Part shown: one piece after another, positions 18,077-27,516 of the stretch
Layout: each line of letters opens with the position of its first letter
Numbering within the stretch: position 1 is the stretch's first letter
Source of the DNA: DASPJQ01 sp035299065
GTDB taxonomy: Bacteria; Bacteroidota; Bacteroidia; Flavobacteriales_D; UBA2798
DNA length: 64,000 bases
NCBI GenBank assembly: GCA_035299065.1
Contig: DATGXI010000158.1
Span: 1-64,000, forward strand
Reading direction: 5' to 3'
Notes under the pieces: model-generated
Database searches by the model: none
What the model saw: the letters and a program-made list of their open reading frames with translations, nothing else
Told to the model about the DNA's origin: nothing
Translations under genes and position numbers: made by a program

Positions 18077-19252
18077 TTATAAAATTTCCAAAACTCCCGC
18101 TGCACCCTGTCCGGTTCCCACGCACATGGTTACCACACCGTATTTTTTGTTCTGGCGTTTTAATTCGTTTATTAGTTGTACGGTTAATTTTGCACCTGAG
18201 CATCCAAGCGGGTGGCCCAATGCAATGGCACCACCATTTACATTTACTTTAGCCGGGTCAATTCCCAATTTTTCTACTACAGCAACTGATTGCGATGCAA
18301 ACGCTTCGTTCAATTCAAACAGGTCAATATCATTTAATTTTTTACCGGCAAGGTCTAACGCTTTGGGCACTGCTGCAACCGGGCCAATTCCCATAATGCG
18401 TGGTGGCACACCGGCAGCGGCATAACTCACCAAACGGGCAATGGGTTTTAAATTGTGTTGTTTTAAAAATTCTTCGCTAACTACCATTACAAACGCAGCA
18501 CCGTCACTTGTTTGCGATGAGTTTCCTGCGGTAACACTTCCTTTGGCATCAAATACCGGTTTTAATTTGGCAAGCGCTTCAAGGTTTGTATCGGCACGTG
18601 CGCCCTCATCGGTATCAACAACAAATTCACGTGTTTTCTTTTTTTCGTTTTCGTCAAGGTATGTTTCTTTGACCGTAACGGGAACAATCTCGTCTTTAAA
18701 CTTTCCTGACTGAATGGCTTTTGTTGCTTTCAAATGTGATTGCAAGGCAAATTCATCCTGGCGTTCACGGCTAATTTTATATTCCTGTGCAACGGCTTCG
18801 GCCGTTAAGCCCATTCCCCAGTAGTAATCGGGATTTGTTTTGGCAACTTCATAATTCGGCACAATGCGCCATCCGCCCATGGGTATTAAGCTCATGCTTT
18901 CAGCTCCACCGGCAACAATGCAATTGGCTTGTTTGGCATGTATTTTTGCCGATGCAATGGCAATTGTTTCCAGCCCTGATGAACAATAACGGTTCACCGT
19001 CATGCCCGGCACTTTGTCGGAGTTAAAAGCCATTAACGAAATCAGTCGTGCCATGTTCAGGCCTTGTTCAGCCTCGGGCATAGCATTGCCAACAATTAAA
19101 TCGTCAATTAATTCGGGTGAAATATGTGGATGTGTTTTTAATAAATGTTGAATAACAGCCGATGCCAAATCGTTTGGTGTTGTGAAACGAAATCCGCCAC
19201 GGTTAGCTTTTCCCACAGCTGTACGATACCCTGAAATAATGTATGCGTTCAT
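18077..19252 (-). CDS. fadA: Acetyl-CoA C-acyltransferase (beta-ketothiolase)
   Basis: 391 residues, the normal thiolase length. The catalytic nucleophile is Cys90 in NRYCSSGLETIA. The other active-site motifs are GGAIALGHPLGCSGA (histidine) and MCVGTGQGAA (second cysteine). It cleaves 3-ketoacyl-CoA to acetyl-CoA plus a shortened acyl-CoA, the last step of beta-oxidation. The downstream acyl-CoA dehydrogenase supplies the first step. The enoyl-CoA hydratase/3-hydroxyacyl-CoA dehydrogenase that often sits in this cluster is absent from the window. On the minus strand a -7-like TATTTTTG (19322-19315) precedes the gene. The symbol is assigned by function and is not certain against other thiolase subfamilies. 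Confidence 0.92.
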   Translation of the reverse strand: MNAYIISGYRTAVGKANRGGFRFTTPNDLASAVIQHLLKTHPHISPELIDDLIVGNAMPEAEQGLNMARLISLMAFNSDKVPGMTVNRYCSSGLETIAIASAKIHAKQANCIVAGGAESMSLIPMGGWRIVPNYEVAKTNPDYYWGMGLTAEAVAQEYKISRERQDEFALQSHLKATKAIQSGKFKDEIVPVTVKETYLDENEKKKTREFVVDTDEGARADTNLEALAKLKPVFDAKGSVTAGNSSQTSDGAAFVMVVSEEFLKQHNLKPIARLVSYAAAGVPPRIMGIGPVAAVPKALDLAGKKLNDIDLFELNEAFASQSVAVVEKLGIDPAKVNVNGGAIALGHPLGCSGAKLTVQLINELKRQNKKYGVVTMCVGTGQGAAGVLEIL

Positions 19253-19429
19253 ACCTTTTTTTAGTGAAGATAACGAAAAAATGAGTCAGAAATGAGTTAA
19301 AAATGGAAAACAAACAAAAATACAATAAATTGAATATCAGTAAATTGATTTTTAATTTCGAAAGTTATAAATTTGATTTATGGTGCCGTTGAACGTAATT
19401 TGCGTTCTTAAATCGTAATCTAAAATAAC

Positions 19430-20065
19430 TTATTCAGTCTTCTCTTTCTGCTCCTTCATCAACTTACGTTCTTTGAAAAAAGTTGTTACAACAGGAATAA
19501 GTGTTACAGCAATCAGGCCAATTACAATCCATTTCAGGTTCTCCTGTACGCCTGGTACTTTACACAGGAAGTATCCAATAAGGGTAAAAGTTGCAATCCA
19601 TGCAATGGCGCCAATAACTGAAAACAAAAAGAAACGTTTGGCATCCATTTTAATTACACCGGCAAGTATGGGGGCAAATGTTCGTATAATGGGAATAAAC
19701 CGGCCTATGAAAATTGTTTTTATGCCATGCCTTCCATAGTAATTTTCGGTCATGGTCAGGTATTTTTTCTTGAAAAGCAAACCATCTTTGCGTTGATAAA
19801 GACTTTTTCCCATCCATTTTCCAAAGGCAAAACCAGTCATGTTGCCTAAAATAGCCATAGCAATTAAAATAATAACTACAAGGTATATTGGTGTTTCAAT
19901 TAAGCCATTTCCAACTAAAAGCCCGGTTACAAACAACAGCGAATCTCCCGGAAGAAAAAAACCAACAAATAAACCTGTTTCGGCAAATATGACAAATGCA
20001 ACCAGGTAAAGTCCGCCTTGTTTAATAATGGTTTCGGGGTTCAACCATTCAAGTAAATCGTGCAT
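19430..20065 (-). CDS. DedA/SNARE-associated family membrane protein
   Basis: 211 residues with several hydrophobic segments and the DedA/VTT core: FAETGLFVGFFLPGDSLLF near residue 27, then GRFIPIIRTFAPILAG with the conserved arginines and proline, and a C-terminal basic tail. DedA-family proteins are inner-membrane proteins linked to lipid-carrier or phospholipid transport and envelope homeostasis. Its start codon overlaps the stop of the upstream M3 peptidase gene by one base (TAATG), so translation is likely coupled. The substrate cannot be read from sequence. Confidence 0.9.
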   Translation of the reverse strand: MHDLLEWLNPETIIKQGGLYLVAFVIFAETGLFVGFFLPGDSLLFVTGLLVGNGLIETPIYLVVIILIAMAILGNMTGFAFGKWMGKSLYQRKDGLLFKKKYLTMTENYYGRHGIKTIFIGRFIPIIRTFAPILAGVIKMDAKRFFLFSVIGAIAWIATFTLIGYFLCKVPGVQENLKWIVIGLIAVTLIPVVTTFFKERKLMKEQKEKTE

Positions 20066-21780
20066 TATAATTTAAGTTTATCGTATTCGGATTTCACAAA
20101 GGTGGCCAGTTCGGCAACGTATTGTGGCGACATGTCGAATTTAATGCCAGCAGTTTTATATACTTCAGGTATTGAAACCGAATTGCCTAATGCAAGTGCG
20201 GCTTTGTATTGTTCAATGGTTTTTTTCGGATCAATTTTAAAATTACGCCACATGGCAATGGCACCCAATTGGGCAATAGCGTATTCAATGTAATAAAACG
20301 GAACCTCAAAAATATGCAGTTGTTTTTGCCAACCGTGTTCTTTAGCCCATTCGTAACCGCTGTAATCAATGGTCCTGGTTGAAAAACGTTCATTTATTTC
20401 CTGCCACCAGGCATTGCGTTGGTCATGCGTATGAAGCGGATTTTCGTATACAACATGTTGGAATTTGTCAACTATTGCAATCCATGGCAGTATAGTGATA
20501 ATTTTCTCCAGTTGTTCTTTTTTGGCCCGTGCGCAGTCTTTTTCGTTGCTATAAAATTCGTTCCAATGGTCCATGGTAATTAACTCCATGGTCATGGATG
20601 CAAGTTCTGCAATTTCACTTGGCAATGATTTAAACGCGGTTAGTTTTAAATGACGGCTCAGGAATGAATGCACCGCGTGCCCGCCTTCGTGTACCATGGT
20701 TACCATGTCACGTTGCGTGCCAACAGCATTCATGAATATAAACGGAACACCGCTTTCGTATAACGGATAGTTGTATCCGCCTGGTGCTTTGCCTTTTTTA
20801 CTTTCCAAATCAAAATGGCCCATTTGCTGCATGGTTTCAATGCAGGATGAAAAATATGGATCCAGCTTTTCAAAAACTTTGATTGTTTTCTCAGCAAGAT
20901 CGGCACCGTTGGTAAACGGTTTTAAAGGAGTTGAACCATAAATCTCGGCCTCAAGGTCCCATGGCCTTAATGTATCGTACTTGAGCAATTGTTTACGCTC
21001 CTGCATAAATTCCCGAACAAGTGGAACAATACTCTCCTCAATGCTTTTGTGGAGCAGGTAACAGTCATTTACGGTATAATCAAGGCGGGCAAGTTCTTTG
21101 AATTTGTAATCACGGTAATTTTCAAAACCGGCATTTTTTGCAACGGTATTGCGCAATTTTACCAGGTTATCGTATAAGCCATTCAACTCGCCAATTACGT
21201 TGTGTCGTTCCCTGGCAACAAGTTCAAACACTGTTTTACGCAATTCGCGGTCGCTGCTTTTTAAAAATACGGCTGCCTGTGGTAGCGTATACGTTTTGCC
21301 TTCATGCGTAATTTGCAAGGCACCGGCTATGGTTGAAAAACGCTGTGTTTCTTTATTGATTTCGGTGTTTACGGGAATATTTTCTTTACGAAATAAACTT
21401 AATTCATTTTGAAGGTTGCGAAAAAACAAATCATAATTGTGTGAATGAAGGTTGAACTCCTTTTGAAGGGCATCTGTTTTTTCATTCAGTTTATTGTTGT
21501 TTTCGGCAATAACCGGTTCAAAAAGTGTAACAAAATCTTCGTAACGTTTTGCTGCAGTTTCGTCAAGTGTATTAATGGTCATGCGTATGTAACGCCAGCC
21601 TGAATCTTCGTAAACAAATGATTCAAGTTCACTGCGGTCAAACAGCCACTTTTCGAACTCTTCTTTTGAATTAACCTTACGGTTTAACAATTCGTTATAA
21701 TAAGTGTCAAGATCACTAACCGTGTTTAAAACGAGGTCGTGTGAAAGGTAATTGCGTTTGATGTCTGAAGGAATGATCAT
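20065..21780 (-). CDS. M3-family oligoendopeptidase (PepF-like)
   Basis: 571 residues, typical of PepF/M3B peptidases. The zinc motif HEGGHAVHSF appears at about residue 365, with the third ligand expected in the SEIAELASMTMEL segment about 25 residues later. The N-terminal half is helical. No signal peptide is present, so it is a cytoplasmic metallopeptidase for short peptides. It is followed directly by the dedA-like gene with a one-base overlap. A 13-bp inverted repeat lies just upstream, beyond the ATG. Confidence 0.92.
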   Translation of the reverse strand: MIIPSDIKRNYLSHDLVLNTVSDLDTYYNELLNRKVNSKEEFEKWLFDRSELESFVYEDSGWRYIRMTINTLDETAAKRYEDFVTLFEPVIAENNNKLNEKTDALQKEFNLHSHNYDLFFRNLQNELSLFRKENIPVNTEINKETQRFSTIAGALQITHEGKTYTLPQAAVFLKSSDRELRKTVFELVARERHNVIGELNGLYDNLVKLRNTVAKNAGFENYRDYKFKELARLDYTVNDCYLLHKSIEESIVPLVREFMQERKQLLKYDTLRPWDLEAEIYGSTPLKPFTNGADLAEKTIKVFEKLDPYFSSCIETMQQMGHFDLESKKGKAPGGYNYPLYESGVPFIFMNAVGTQRDMVTMVHEGGHAVHSFLSRHLKLTAFKSLPSEIAELASMTMELITMDHWNEFYSNEKDCARAKKEQLEKIITILPWIAIVDKFQHVVYENPLHTHDQRNAWWQEINERFSTRTIDYSGYEWAKEHGWQKQLHIFEVPFYYIEYAIAQLGAIAMWRNFKIDPKKTIEQYKAALALGNSVSIPEVYKTAGIKFDMSPQYVAELATFVKSEYDKLKL

Positions 21781-21781
21781 G

Positions 21782-21821
21782 TTAATTAGCTTATAAATTA
21801 ATTAGCTAATAAGCTAATTAA
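21782..21821. repeat. AT-rich perfect inverted repeat between DUF5606 and M3 peptidase genes
   Basis: TTAATTAGCTTAT (21782-21794) is perfectly inverted as ATAAGCTAATTAA (21809-21821), with a 14-nt spacer that itself contains TTAATTAGCTAA. It covers the TAA stop of the DUF5606 gene and lies directly upstream of the peptidase ATG. It could be an operator, a weak mRNA hairpin, or a dispersed AT-rich repeat. Confidence 0.5.
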
Positions 21822-22477
21822 CTTCCCCTTTGACCACCTGATTTACGTACTGCAGCGGTTTTTGATTTCGATTCAGCTTTAACTTTTGGTTTTGCATCAG
21901 CTTTTGGCTTTTTGGCTTTAGCGGCAGCAGCAGCAGTTTTTGCTTTAGGCGTTTTTTCCTTTTTATCGTCCTTCTCTTCCTTCTCTTCTTTTTCGGCTTT
22001 CTTTTCAGCTACTTCTTTTTTTGCTTTTTTCTCGGTCTTCTCAGTTTTTGAACCCTCTTCTTCAGCTTTTGCAGCGTCTTCAGCAATACGTTTCATTTCG
22101 CCAGAAGAATGCAATAAAGTGTACCACGAAAATAGTTTTTTGATATCCGAATTGTATACACGCTCTTCGTCAAAATCAGGAAGTATTTCTTTGAAATAAC
22201 TGCGGTGATTGGCTTCATCCTTCACATCAACGCATTTGCCACCATTTTCTTTTTCATAAATGGCCTGCATGATTTCCGGTAAAGGCTTGTCTTCTTCACC
22301 AGTTGTGTACATGGTAATTTCATCCAATGCACTTATTTTGTTTGACGAGTAGGCAGGCATGCGCTTGCGGTCAATCAGTGATTCAACAATCACGTTTGAG
22401 TTGTTACCCTGTGCAACAACTTTGTAAAGTCCGGGTTTTCCCGAAATTGAAATGATTCCTTTTAAACTAAATTTCAT
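21818..22477 (-). CDS. DUF5606 domain protein with lysine/alanine-rich tail
   Basis: 219 residues from the ATG at 22477 (MKFSLKGIISISGKPGLYK). The N-terminal 135 residues match the Bacteroidota DUF5606 pattern: a small beta-domain (GLYKVVAQGNNSNVIVESL, ISALDEITMYT) followed by a helical part with LPDFDEERVYNSDIKKLFSWY. From about residue 140 the chain becomes low-complexity: a Glu/Lys run, then Ala/Lys repeats (KTAAAAAKAKKPKA) and a final basic RKSGGQRGS. The tail resembles histone H1-like or ribosome-associated extensions. The molecular role of the domain is not known to me. The tail suggests binding to nucleic acid or another polyanion. Confidence 0.85.
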   Translation of the reverse strand: MKFSLKGIISISGKPGLYKVVAQGNNSNVIVESLIDRKRMPAYSSNKISALDEITMYTTGEEDKPLPEIMQAIYEKENGGKCVDVKDEANHRSYFKEILPDFDEERVYNSDIKKLFSWYTLLHSSGEMKRIAEDAAKAEEEGSKTEKTEKKAKKEVAEKKAEKEEKEEKDDKKEKTPKAKTAAAAAKAKKPKADAKPKVKAESKSKTAAVRKSGGQRGS

Positions 22478-22488
22478 ACAGTTAAATA

Positions 22489-22514
22489 TCAATTATCAAT
22501 GTTCAATTATCAAT
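22489..22514. repeat. 12-bp tandem direct repeat upstream of the DUF5606 gene
   Basis: TCAATTATCAAT occurs at 22489-22500 and again at 22503-22514, in the short gap between the DUF5606 start and the permease 3' end. It is a possible regulator site or simple AT-rich drift. Confidence 0.4.
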
Positions 22515-22573
22515 TGAAATGAGGGTAACAAAAATAAGATTTTTAGGGTGGTATGGGAGAAAGTTATTAACAC

Positions 22574-23926
22574 TCATTTTGAGCTTCTTAGCTTAGGATC
22601 AAGGGCATCCCTTAACCCCTCGCCCAATAAATTTACCGAAAGTGTAGTCAAAAACAGGGCTAAACCGGGATACACAAGCAGCCACCATGCTTCCATTTCC
22701 TGCCGGCCATGGCTTAACATGCTTCCCCAGGTTACAGCATCCTGGGGTACTCCAATACCTAAAAATGAAAGGGCACTTTCAATTAATATTGCCGCGGCAA
22801 CACCAAATGTTATGGTGACAAAAACCGATGACATAGCGTTTGGCAAGGCATGGCGAAGTAAAATACGTCTGTTTTTTAAGCCCAGGGATTTTGCGGCTTG
22901 TATATAATCAAGCTCGCGAATCTTTAATAATTCGGCACGGGTCAGGCGCGAAATTTCGGTCCATGAAGTGCAACCAATGATGAGTACGGTTAGCCAAATG
23001 CTTTGTTGTTCAAATAAAACGCTTAGAGAAATGATCAATAACAGTTTTGGCAATGAATTGAACACTTCTGTTGCCCTTGAAAAAAGCGAATCGATGGGGA
23101 AATTTATTTTTTTACCGGGAATAAAATTAAACAACCAGGTAAAAAATGCCGGAACAGTCACGAGTATAAACAGCGAAATCATGAATTGGATCAATCCCTG
23201 TAATGTGCTTGTTTCAAATGCCTCTGCAATGGTTGACGAACGGGCTATAAAGCCAATGAAATAACCAAGCAAAACCACAGGAATAAACAGGATAACGGCA
23301 AACCATGAAAGTTTAAGACGGTCATCGCCAAAATAGCCGGATAGTAAACCAATAACCAATCCAATTATTGACGCCAGTACCATCGAGAAAATTCCAATGG
23401 TTAACGATGAGCGGGCGCCATGAATGATGCCAGCCAGTACATCGCGTCCCAGGTCATCGGTTCCAAGTACATGCCTGAATTTTCCAGATGCTTCAACTGT
23501 TTTGCCACTGGGCGAAGGCACAAGTTGTTTATCAGCCGGTGAAACATAATCGCGGTTGTAGTAATCAGGATTTTCAGGAGAAAACGGTACCAGGGGCCAT
23601 AGTACATAATCAACATCCATTTTACGCCAGTCGGTAATGTCAAATTGAATGACCTCTTTTTTACCATTGTAATGAATGGTGTCAACCGTGTTGTAACCAA
23701 TTATGTTTTGCCCAATCCAGGACGTTGACCATGCCGGATAAAATGTTTTTCCTTTATAGGTAACACACAGCGGCTGGTGGTTTGCTATAAATGGTGCAAA
23801 TATTCCAATAAATAACATGAACACAAGAAAATAAAAGGCAAGCCGTGTCCATATGTTTCTCAGGAACAGTTTGCGAAAGACTTTTTTTCGCTCACGTTTG
23901 GCTTTATGTATTTCCTGGTCGCTCAT
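22574..23926 (-). CDS. Peptide-type ABC transporter permease (DppC/OppC family) with long periplasmic insertion
   Basis: 450 residues, against about 300 for typical OppC proteins. A first membrane helix (about residues 28-50) is followed by about 130 residues of periplasmic insertion before the usual HVLGTDDLGRDVL motif. The standard binding-protein-dependent permease domain then follows, with the ATPase-contact loop (AAKSLGLKNRRILLRHALPN). It imports oligopeptides or similar solutes with the adjacent permease and binding protein. Its start overlaps the upstream permease stop by 4 nt. No ATPase gene is present in the operon. Confidence 0.9.
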   Translation of the reverse strand: MSDQEIHKAKRERKKVFRKLFLRNIWTRLAFYFLVFMLFIGIFAPFIANHQPLCVTYKGKTFYPAWSTSWIGQNIIGYNTVDTIHYNGKKEVIQFDITDWRKMDVDYVLWPLVPFSPENPDYYNRDYVSPADKQLVPSPSGKTVEASGKFRHVLGTDDLGRDVLAGIIHGARSSLTIGIFSMVLASIIGLVIGLLSGYFGDDRLKLSWFAVILFIPVVLLGYFIGFIARSSTIAEAFETSTLQGLIQFMISLFILVTVPAFFTWLFNFIPGKKINFPIDSLFSRATEVFNSLPKLLLIISLSVLFEQQSIWLTVLIIGCTSWTEISRLTRAELLKIRELDYIQAAKSLGLKNRRILLRHALPNAMSSVFVTITFGVAAAILIESALSFLGIGVPQDAVTWGSMLSHGRQEMEAWWLLVYPGLALFLTTLSVNLLGEGLRDALDPKLRSSK

Positions 23927-25494
23927 TTTTTATTTGCGTATACAATGCGTGGATCGGCCAGGGCATATAATATGTCTCCTACAAAATAGGCAACCATTGA
24001 CATAAGGCCGGCCAGCGAAAATATACTTACAATCATGGGAATATCTTTTGAGGCAATGGCTTCGTAGCCGGCAATGCCCATGCCGTCATACGTGAAAATG
24101 GTTTCTACAATTACCGAACCGCCAACAGCCGCAGGGAAAACAGTAACAAACGTGGTGATTACCGGTAACAAGGCGTTGCGAAACGCGTGGCGCCACAAAA
24201 TACGGTTCTCGCTTAACCCTTTTGCGCGGGCGGTGCGAATGTAATCCTGGTTTAAGCTTTCAAGTGTTGCACTGCGAACTATACGGCTTAAAAATGCAAA
24301 TGAGGCATATGTATAGGTTGCCAATGGCAAAACCATGTATGGGAACGTATAGTAAATTTTTTGAGCGATTGACCATTCATTGTTATACGTCTCAGGGTCG
24401 CAATACCCATATTCAGGAAACCATGAGAAGAAGGCAGGGTTGGCAAAAAAATATAAAAGCATGGTCCCAAAAAAGAAAGACGGAACCGAATACAGCATGA
24501 ATAAGGTAACCGATGAAAAACGGTCAAAGAATTTTCCATGCCGTTTGGCACTGTAAACGCCAACCGGTATTGAAATTAAATAAGCAAGTAACACCGAAAA
24601 CAAAACAAGTATAAATGACCGCCCGAATTTTTGCCATATTTTTTCGGCAACGGGACGCGTATCAGCATAGGAATATCCAAAATCGCCTTTTAACAAATTG
24701 CGTATCCAGATATGGTATTGACTTTTGGTGCCGTTCCAGGTGAATTTTGGAATGTAATTTCGTTGATAATTTCCCTTCGTAAATTTCTCAGCATTGGCTT
24801 TTAGTTTAAGCCCCATGGTTTTATGATAATACAGCCAATCGTATTTTTTGCAAACAGCAATCAGGGTGTCGATTTTTGAAGAAATGTATTGCGGCTGGTA
24901 AGTTTTTTTTAGTGATGATGCAATGTTTTGTCCGGTTAAAACAGCTGCGCTTATTTCTTCAAGCGAATATTTATGAATGAGTGTGCCGTTAATTGTACTG
25001 CGTTCATAGGTTGTAATAAACTTGCCGTTTTTTGTTAAGGGGCCATTCACTGGCAGTAATTCGGTGGCTGTATCTTCCACATATACGTTTTTTTTATAAA
25101 TAGTCTCGGCATTGAGGGAGTCAAACATTGATCGTAGCCTGTCAATGTCTTTAAAATGTCCGGCAACTATTTTCCAGTCGCCACACTTTCGTGAAAGCCT
25201 GTGAAAAACATATTGTTCCTGTTTGTCGAAAATCTTATGAATGGTATCGCAATCACTTTGTGTTCCCAGGCTGAAATAGAATAATGGAAGGTTCAGTCCT
25301 AACTTTACGCGAATGGAATCTTTATACTGTTTTGTTGCTGTTAACGATGCGTTAGCCCCTTGCGCGTTAGCTGACTGGGAAAGTATTTCAACCGGGTCGC
25401 CCGGGGAATGCACGCTTATGTAAAATGCCAGCAGCGATATGATGAACATGGTGGGAATGAACTGCAATATGCGTTTTACCAGGTAGCCTATCAT
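23923..25494 (-). CDS. Peptide-type ABC transporter permease (DppB/OppB family) with long periplasmic insertion
   Basis: 523 residues, about 200 more than usual. The N-terminal helix plus the HSPGDPVE motif is normal for OppB. An insertion of about 200 residues then precedes NLLKGDFGYSYADTRPV, the usual start of the second part. The remaining helices carry the ATPase-contact loop (TARAKGLSENRILWRHAFRN). The insertion lies in the first periplasmic loop, as in the partner permease, so both subunits may contribute to an enlarged external vestibule or docking surface. Overlaps of 4 nt with both neighbours mark a tight operon. Confidence 0.9.
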   Translation of the reverse strand: MIGYLVKRILQFIPTMFIISLLAFYISVHSPGDPVEILSQSANAQGANASLTATKQYKDSIRVKLGLNLPLFYFSLGTQSDCDTIHKIFDKQEQYVFHRLSRKCGDWKIVAGHFKDIDRLRSMFDSLNAETIYKKNVYVEDTATELLPVNGPLTKNGKFITTYERSTINGTLIHKYSLEEISAAVLTGQNIASSLKKTYQPQYISSKIDTLIAVCKKYDWLYYHKTMGLKLKANAEKFTKGNYQRNYIPKFTWNGTKSQYHIWIRNLLKGDFGYSYADTRPVAEKIWQKFGRSFILVLFSVLLAYLISIPVGVYSAKRHGKFFDRFSSVTLFMLYSVPSFFFGTMLLYFFANPAFFSWFPEYGYCDPETYNNEWSIAQKIYYTFPYMVLPLATYTYASFAFLSRIVRSATLESLNQDYIRTARAKGLSENRILWRHAFRNALLPVITTFVTVFPAAVGGSVIVETIFTYDGMGIAGYEAIASKDIPMIVSIFSLAGLMSMVAYFVGDILYALADPRIVYANKK

Positions 25495-27254
25495 AATGCC
25501 GTGGGTTTGGAAGTGGATCCCGGATTTTTACCCAACGAAAGTACGTTCAGTAAATAGTTTGGTTTTTCGGGATAGGCATGCGGATTTTTAAACCGGTTAC
25601 TTATAATGACCTTGTTTTTTGGTGACATTAAAAACACGTACGGTTGTTCGTTGTATAAAATTTCCTGGAACTGATGGATAAGGTTGATATATGCAGTATC
25701 ACTTGTTGTTTTATTGATGTTTGCAATTAAATTGTCAGTTTTAGCAGTACCAAAGCCACCAAAATTTTCACCGTGCATGCTCCATGATTGGGTGCTAAAG
25801 AGCTGCGAAAAATCCTCGTGTGCGCTGCTGCCCAACCATGCGCCCAGTGAGGCATCAAAATCCTGGTTGTAGCAATCCTGGTAAAACTGGGCAAAATCGC
25901 GCGGTGCCAGATTCATTTCCACACCGGCCTTGTACATGCAATCTTTAATGAGCAGGCATATTTCCTTGTTTCCAGGCACTATATCGGGAAATGTCAATGT
26001 AAAACTAAATTTTACTTTTTCACCACCAATGGTTTTGTCGCGAATATTGTCACCATCGGTATCGCGCCATCCCTGGCTTTCCAGCAAGGCTATGGCTTTA
26101 TTGATGTCAAATGGAATGGGTTTTAGGTTGGGATCGTATCCTTTTTTTGAAGGATAAATACAGGTTGTCATACGTGTAGCCTGGCCTTTTGAAAATATTT
26201 TAATGATGTCGTCAACCGGCACCAGGTGAGCCATTGCCCTTCGTACTTCTTTGGTGGTGAAAAACGGTTTGTGTTTGTGCCCATCAGGTTTTTGGTTCAA
26301 ACATATATATGTATAGGCATACTGATCGGTAAATCTTGAAAAATAGTTTTTGTTGAAATAGGTGTGTTTTTGAAGTTTAAGCAGGCGTGTGGTGGTTATT
26401 TTATTGGTTACGTCAAGTTGATTGTTTCGAATGGCGTAAAAAAGCGAAGGCTCATCCATAATAACCTTAAAAATTATTTTTTGTGGTGAAGCCTGGTTCA
26501 ACCATGCGGTATCGGTTTTGGCCCACCAGTTGTTTTTCTTTTCCAGGATCATGTAGCTATCGGCTTCCCATTTCGTTATTTTATACGGACCTAAACCTTC
26601 AAGGCTTTTCAATTGTGTAGAATGTTCTTTGTTGTTAAACGTTTCGGCCCATTTGACAAGCTGGGCATTGCCTGTAAAATTGGGCAAAAGAAAGTCACGC
26701 ATGGTAAACGCATCGGTAACATTTGATGGATCCCATTTTGATTTTTGCAGCATAAAAATTTCTACAAAAATTTCGAGGTTGGCACGGTTGAACCCATTGG
26801 TGTAAAACCAAAACGCCTTTGGATTGAGCGAATCTTTTTGAATGTTGTTGAATATGGGAACAAAAGTTGGTTTATAGGAAGGGTTATTTACCAATGGGCA
26901 AACCAGTATTTTCATCGAGAAAATGGCATCGTCAACGGTAAAGGGCGTTCCATCGTCCCATTTAACATCATCTCGTATTTCCATGAACATGGAATTTCCA
27001 TCAGGACTTACAACCGGCATTTTTGTGAGCAGGGCAGGTGTAAGTTGATTGGTGCGTATATCGCGTTCAAGCAATGAGCGTTGGGTAAGGTCAAAAAGCT
27101 GGGCGCGCAGGGCATCAACATCATTGGTAGGGTGGAGTCCTTTGGTTTTAAAAGGCATATGGACAATAACCGTGTTTTCGTGCAGGTTGCGTTTGTTGTT
27201 AACGCATGCAAAAAGCAGAAGCGAAGCAAATGCGATATGGATTTTGCGAGTGAT
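25491..27254 (-). CDS. ABC transporter substrate-binding lipoprotein, peptide family (SBP_bac_5), non-standard start
   Basis: The mature part is a family-5 solute-binding protein (segments such as SPDGNSMFMEIRDDVKWDDG and KTKEVRRAMAHLVPVDDI). The first ATG in frame is at 27158, but it leaves no signal peptide. Reading further upstream in the same frame to a stop at 27269-27267 gives a basic start, a hydrophobic core and a lipobox (ASLLLFAC, then VNNKRN). No ATG, GTG or TTG precedes it, so I place the start at an ATC near 27254. The true start could be an ATC, a TTA, or hidden by a sequence error. Function: it captures oligopeptides for the two permeases; the cognate ATPases are not nearby. 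Confidence 0.8.
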   Translation of the reverse strand: MTRKIHIAFASLLLFACVNNKRNLHENTVIVHMPFKTKGLHPTNDVDALRAQLFDLTQRSLLERDIRTNQLTPALLTKMPVVSPDGNSMFMEIRDDVKWDDGTPFTVDDAIFSMKILVCPLVNNPSYKPTFVPIFNNIQKDSLNPKAFWFYTNGFNRANLEIFVEIFMLQKSKWDPSNVTDAFTMRDFLLPNFTGNAQLVKWAETFNNKEHSTQLKSLEGLGPYKITKWEADSYMILEKKNNWWAKTDTAWLNQASPQKIIFKVIMDEPSLFYAIRNNQLDVTNKITTTRLLKLQKHTYFNKNYFSRFTDQYAYTYICLNQKPDGHKHKPFFTTKEVRRAMAHLVPVDDIIKIFSKGQATRMTTCIYPSKKGYDPNLKPIPFDINKAIALLESQGWRDTDGDNIRDKTIGGEKVKFSFTLTFPDIVPGNKEICLLIKDCMYKAGVEMNLAPRDFAQFYQDCYNQDFDASLGAWLGSSAHEDFSQLFSTQSWSMHGENFGGFGTAKTDNLIANINKTTSDTAYINLIHQFQEILYNEQPYVFLMSPKNKVIISNRFKNPHAYPEKPNYLLNVLSLGKNPGSTSKPTAL

Positions 27255-27366
27255 GGCTAAGGCTTTTTACTAAGGTAATGAAATATGTTTTGAGGTGAGT
27301 TACTGGCAGGTAAGGTATTTACATACAGTGGAGTTTGTTAAGGATTAATATAAATGTGAAAAACAT

Positions 27367-27396
27367 TTTGTCATAATGGTCTAATTGTTAATTTTG
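27367..27396 (+). promoter_or_regulatory. Bacteroidota-type promoter of the tRNA-Ser gene
   Basis: A -33-like TTTG (27367-27370) and a -7 element TAATTTTG (27389-27396, consensus TAnnTTTG) are separated by 18 bases. The element ends 17 bases before the first base of the tRNA, which fits a short 5' leader. Spacing is one base shorter than the usual 19-21. Confidence 0.6.
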
Positions 27397-27412
27397 CCGC
27401 TAGCCAATACAA

Positions 27413-27502
<90 letters not shown>

Positions 27503-27516
27503 AAACACTAACACAC

